Origin: Armigeres subalbatus | Lineage: Eukaryota > Arthropoda > Insecta > Diptera > Culicidae | Length of the DNA stretch: 64,000 bases | Assembly (NCBI RefSeq): GCF_024139115.2 | Contig: NC_085141.1 | Location: 217,161,783 to 217,225,782, forward strand | Direction of reading: 5' to 3' | In this document: piece by piece, positions 59,099-64,000 of the stretch | Position numbering within the stretch: position 1 is the stretch's first letter | Layout: the number at the start of each line of letters is the position of its first letter | The notes under the pieces: model-generated | What the model was told of the DNA's origin: nothing | The model's input: the letters and a program-made list of their open reading frames with translations, nothing else | Databases searched by the model: none | Position numbers and translations under genes: made by a program

Positions 59099-59537
59099 AT
59101 TCGTATTTCGTTTTCTGCTTGAACATTTCTAACAAACCATTGAAGAGGTTTTTATTAGCAAACTAAATACGTATTATTTTAATACAATCTTCATGGTTTT
59201 ATTCAACAGTGCAGTCGATTTTTTTTATTAGATGGAGTTTGGTTTTGGTTATATAATTTGTTTTGAAACTCCGCGGAATTCCATTTCAGTTGGTTGAAAC
59301 CTTGTGTTTGCTGGAATTTACCGAAACAAAATACAAAAAAACAAAAAAGATTTCGCCATGCTTAAATTCCGCGGAATTCGTTTCTTATAACCTGAAACGA
59401 AATTTTTTGACATACCGCATATCCTTATGAAGAATAGACCGCCAGATGTTTTTTCTGCTACCATGCGTCTCCATTGAAATTTTCTTTTTACTTCGACTAA
59501 TGTGTTGTTGCTGCAACAAAACACTGTCATAAGATGA
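59099..59537. other. AT-rich spacer with TTCCGCGGAATT words; no gene
   Basis: The palindromic word TTCCGCGGAATTC appears near 59368 and CCGCGGAATTCC near 59271. No supported ORF. Confidence 0.45.
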
Positions 59538-59636
59538 CACTTTTATGCCCAGGGAAGTCAAGACAATTTCCAAACCGAAAATTGCCTAAACCGGCACCGG
59601 GAATTAAACCCAGCCACTGCTCTATAGCCGCGGTGT
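59538..59636 (-). mobile_element. Feilai-like SINE, partial antisense copy
   Basis: The minus strand carries the tRNA-like head and first part of the body (B box region GGTTTAATTCCCGG, then GGCAATTTTCGG and CTTCCCTGGGCATAAAAG). It is diverged and lacks the rest of the body and tail. Confidence 0.75.
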
Positions 59637-62600
59637 ATAGATAACTGTCAACTTAGTGTTCTACATAAATGCATTTTCGCATTTATTTATTAATAGTTAT
59701 ACGATGCCAAAGAATGTATGAATTTACATATTGTGTGACATGCACAGAGAAGTACAGACAATTTCTCATCTGAAAGGTCTCTGTGGTCGGAACTAGAACT
59801 AGCACTCGCCTTTGAGAATGATAATGCTCTTCCCTCGCCGATTAGGCTATTCGAGGTCTTAAAATCCGAGGAAAGTTCCATTCTATGAGCTGTTTTACTA
59901 TCACATAGCGTAGGTGTGTAGTACAAAGTACAAAGGATTTCCGTTCGAGATAAAATAGGATCAGTACAATTGGTATTTCAATTTTGGTAAAAAGAGACAG
60001 CCAGCCTTGGTCTGAAAGTTTCTAATGATAAAGACATAAGAAAATTTTTGGCAAAATAATAGCCAATAATAGCCTAGCCAAATACCACTTTTTGCCCAGA
60101 AAGCAGTTAATTATTTTGACACCTGAGTTCATTCAGAGGCTTTGCCCAAAGCTGCCAATGATGGGTACCTACGCTTGGACGTTCGACTAATGAAGCGGCA
60201 ACTTGAAAAGCGCTGGAGCCGAAGCTGCGGAAGGCTACACCACGAGCAGCGTTGTGGTGCAAGTTTTTAATATCTGCCAAAACTTCTCGCTAAGCAGCTT
60301 AGGACAAGCAAAGAGCCGAACAGATTCGATTTTCATTCTCTCACTTTGGCTAAGATGGGGCTTTGTTTGACGAGCAATATATCAACTTTGAAACAAAATT
60401 TGAAGATGCAAAATACTTTGAGAACTTTTTTCAATCGGCTTTTTGTGGAGGTTTTTGAATTGGTAAGCAAATGGATGGCAGCTTTTTGCTTTCAAAATAT
60501 GCTTTGGTGCAACTGAAGTTGAGAAGAAAAACGAAACAACTTATACAAATATTGCAGAGCATACGGTCCACCTCGGAAACACCCCTGCTAGAGAGATAAA
60601 CTTGCCCATAACCAAATGCTGTTGAAGCAAGGAGAAATGTCAGCACTGATTACGTGTTTTGCACTATGCGTGATGCGTTGTAAGTTGTAATGAGAATTTT
60701 CAAACAAGAATTAAGCTTATTTGTGTCCGTCTGATTAATTCCTTGCTATACGGATGATTGATGATAGACAACTCTTGTTGGATGCAAATTGTAGTTTGTA
60801 AGCATCTGGCAGCCGCAGAACAACAGTGTCAAATTTTCTTATTCAAGCAAATCTGAACCATTAAATTTATTTGAGAAAAGAAAAGAAAAGCTGTAAAGAT
60901 GATCTCGGCCACGGAACTGCTTTTAACGTAAACAAATGCGCTCCACTCAGGCGATGCGATGGCGTGAGATTGCGTGTTTGTTGGGCACGAAATGGCTTGC
61001 TTAAGAGGCGAGTGATTAATAACAAAGCACGTCGGCATTTACAGCGAAAGGAAGCTTTATTGAGTGCGGAACAACTGGAATGATGTGGTACGAGAATGGT
61101 GAATTAAAGCAGCGTGAACAGCTTTCAAACTTAATAGCTTTGTCGGTTTTCAATTTCATGATTCGAGATAATGGGAAAACATTAATACATATAATATTAT
61201 TTGTAATGATGTCCTTCATTTCTTCGCAGCATTGGAGAAACTTTAGAAGCAAAACTGATTGTGGTTCAAACAGGTAAAAGTAGTTTGATGTGCCATTTTC
61301 TATTACCTCATCTACATTTTTCATTGCATTGAATTGCATTGACATGGGTTTTCGGAGCAATCAAAGTTCGAAATAAGTTTGTTCTGAAACCACTGAACTA
61401 CAGGCCGCCGTGGCCGTACATTTTTGTGAATATCCTCGAAAAAATGATCTGGATGAGTGGCGAGAAGGTGAATTTGAGGGCGATATTTAAATTATCACTC
61501 ATCGTTCTATCCGAATAAAATATTGTGTGAGAATAATAGCTCATAGGAGAACATAGAAAAATGGCACTCTGCTATGTAGATCAATCCTGGGTTTCTATTC
61601 ATATGAGTGAGAATTCCGATACCTGATCACCAAGAAATAATAAATAATAAAGTATTTACACAGATTTTTTTACACGATTTTTTTCGGTCCATGTTTTGAT
61701 CATATGACTTCAATTTATCACCAAAATCCATACAACATGTTTCTAAAAATCCTAAATTATTCATAGAAAAATCAGATACTTAATGATTATTGATATACGA
61801 TTAACATTTTGAATTAGAATTAACAAAAAACGATAAATTGGGTAAAATCAGACAGACGGCAGACGAGTTTTTTGATGAATGTTTTTGCCTTAACTGTTCA
61901 AATCCCTGGAAAGTATTTTCAAGTGTGCATATTTAGAAGTGAGAAATAAAATGAAAACAGATTTCCACCTTCATTCTTCAACCTTTAAGTGAGCCTTCAG
62001 GCTTATTTTTATCTGCCATTCAAATAATTTGATTGCCTGTCAAATAAGGCCTCGAAGCGTGAACTCTCCACTACCTCACAAGGAAGCCCACCCACGTTAT
62101 TGACTTTAAACGAATATCAGGATTAAACAAGTTTTTCGCCTTTACTTCCGAGGCTCTACGGAGAGAATCCAAAAACACGTTAGGTACGTCAGATATTAAA
62201 TATTGCCGGAAGTAAAACATTGACTTCTCACACGAAATAAAAATTGAGCTATTTAGTTGTGGGCCAAGATATCGGATAGCTACTTTTGTCTTGGAAACCC
62301 GATTAGATTTCGAAAGGCTTAATTTAATATTGATAAAACGTCTCGAACGGGGTGTGACGTTTTGCAACTCGCAAAAGCTTTTGGGCAGATAAAAATGGAA
62401 GCCTATGAATTAATGTTCCTCTGATCTTATTGAAAAATATAAACATGGCTACAACAAATACACATGCTCAATAAGAAAACAACAATGTTGCATTCCATGA
62501 GCTAAATGAAACTTCAACACCTGTCAAAAAATGCCAGAAAAAGCAACTCGAATGTCGAGCCCGATGCTGCGAAAGGCACCGCACATTGGAGCTAACACCT

Positions 62601-64000
62601 ACATAAAAAAACACCCCCATGACCGAGTGGCCTCGAAAGGGCTTTCCACCGTTTTTCGCTTGAAGAAGTGAAAGTTCATGACATCCTGTTCTTTTGTTTC
62701 ACATTGTTGTTTATGCTGCTCATTTCCACGTTTTCTCGTCTGCTTAATTAAATCGCTGGATGCATTTTTTCCCCTCAACCTTCCGGTGTGGGTGTGATTG
62801 GTGGTGTGGTGTTTTGACTGAGCTCAGCAGACACGGAATCGGTACCGAAAAGATGCGAGGAAAGTGTAGAAAACTATTTCAATTATAGTAAAATAGCATT
62901 TGAAATGCAAAAAAGGGCGAAGCTATTTAAGAACGGGAAGAGAGTAAAAAATATAGCGTGGTGGAATGGATGGAATTCGCGATTCTTGCATGTGCCCGGG
63001 AATGGAAAAGTTTAAACAGAATGTAGCAAATTAAAAAAGAATCTACCGTTTTGATTCAGATCCCGAGCATGACTCATATTCCGAAAATTTTGCTTTTAGA
63101 TGGCCATTACAACTTTATTCACGTGATTCTTTCATCATGAGTTCATTTGATTTGTTCAACCACTGTACGAAAAATCATTGATAATTTTAATTTTAATTTT
63201 GAGACATATTCGGAATTTGAGTCAAAACGGTAACAACCAAGCCAAGTGCATGCACGCTAGCGAGCACATTGTCGACTGTGCTCGGGTGAAATTTGGGTGA
63301 GAATATGATGATGTGTGTGTGTATCGTACTGCGAAAAAGTATCCTGTCAAGTGCTAAATAAGTGGTACAGAATAGTGTGAAGGGCGTACTTGTGCCAACA
63401 ATGAATGTGTGCAGGAATGCAATATGAAAAATTTCATTATTTCGTTAGACAGGGTGATTTGATTAAGATTAACTATTAGTTATGTTAATCTCATATCATC
63501 CTCATATATACCTTTCATTTTAATACTTCACATGTATGTAATTAACACTTAAATATAATAGAATTTATGAATTGCGTTGCGATGATGGATGCAACTGCAA
63601 CGTAATAATGTAAGCAATACCAACTGTGTCACTGTGAACAATGAGTTTATCAAACTTAATCCTTTTCGTCGCGTGCACGATAATCGATTCGATTGCTTTC
63701 TAGTTTGTAGCAACTGAATTAGTGAAAGTCTTCAAATTTTCCAAACAACAGCGCTGCACCTGGATCAGCAGACAGCATACAGAGAAAAATGATGGGCCAA
63801 AAAGCTGATGTGCATTTTGTGGAATATTTTTATGAACCCACTTAAAATTTATATATGTAACAGAAGAGTAAGCGCTACTGAAGCTAATGGCATAAATAAC
63901 AGCTGCTACAACCTGCTACCCTGAAAGGTATACTAGTTTTATAACAGCGTTAAGAAACTATAAAAAACTGATACAGCTTCTTTAAATGAAGAGATAGCGA
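59637..64000. other. Unassigned AT-rich DNA, possible host intron
   Basis: No gene that I can support. ORFs of 60-115 residues (for example minus 61016-61360 and minus 62071-62367) have no recognised domain. The minus ORF 59690-59926 has a Ser/Lys/Asp-rich composition and could be an exon, but splice sites are not decisive. No further transposon was recognised. Confidence 0.4.

Noticed and set aside
62071..62367. 98-residue minus ORF
   Set aside because: Composition is plausible for an old transposon remnant, but I recognise no domain and see no splice or element boundary.

Overview
The window is insect nuclear DNA and almost certainly comes from a culicine mosquito (Aedes type). The evidence is the density and mix of mobile elements: four copies of a Feilai-like tRNA-derived SINE with a GAA-type 3' tail; R1-, RTE-, I-, Jockey/Juan- and CR1-type LINEs; an errantivirus-type LTR element; many foldback MITEs; AT-rich introns; and two exons of an arthropod-type small-conductance Ca2+-activated K+ (SK) channel. 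There are no bacterial genes and no CRISPR. The only convincing host coding sequence is the SK exon pair on the minus strand at 25832-25967 and 27202-27337. Both are 136 nt, share the same phase and encode alternative versions of the pore and selectivity filter, so they look mutually exclusive. Much of the remaining non-repeat sequence may be intron of that gene, but this is inference.

Layout, left to right. 1-3000: AT-rich DNA with a long (TA)n tract. 3028-4731: an internally deleted R1-like LINE split by a TIR element. 5049-12196: a complete LTR retroelement with 277-bp LTRs, a TAAG target duplication, a tRNA-Lys-type primer site, broken gag, pol and env, and a T_TTT_TTA slippery site. 12200-17300: regulatory-looking AT/GC mosaic, a foldback element, and an R1 gag fragment fused to an RTE-type LINE fragment that holds a second copy of the TIR element. 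18273-18487: palindromic MITE. 18849-24855: near-complete I-type LINE with perfect target duplications and only two frameshifts. 25169-25691: twin foldbacks. 25832-27337: SK exons. 28420-30190: 23-bp hairpin minisatellite. 31189-34945: two inverted arrays of a ~152-bp satellite, one carrying a hAT transposon. 35140-36110: SINE inside a duplicated and inverted segment. 36427-37228: opposed GGCCGAAA-type minisatellite arrays. 38060-40132: 5'-truncated RTE-type LINE. 40133-44980: no gene recognised. 44983-46190: small TIR element and an RTE 5'/endonuclease fragment. 46422-46564: hAT-type MITE. 46660-50240: dispersed repeat split by an R1-like element that itself contains a SINE. 50912-55392: minus-strand LINE split by a TTAA-flanked foldback and by a Juan-like fragment. 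55575-55864: SINE. 56702-59098: minus-strand CR1-like LINE. 59100-64000: mostly unassigned DNA.

The retroelement genes do not form a working pathway. They are successive, nested insertions whose order can be read from intact target-site duplications. Coordinates of repeats were read by eye and may be off by a few bases.
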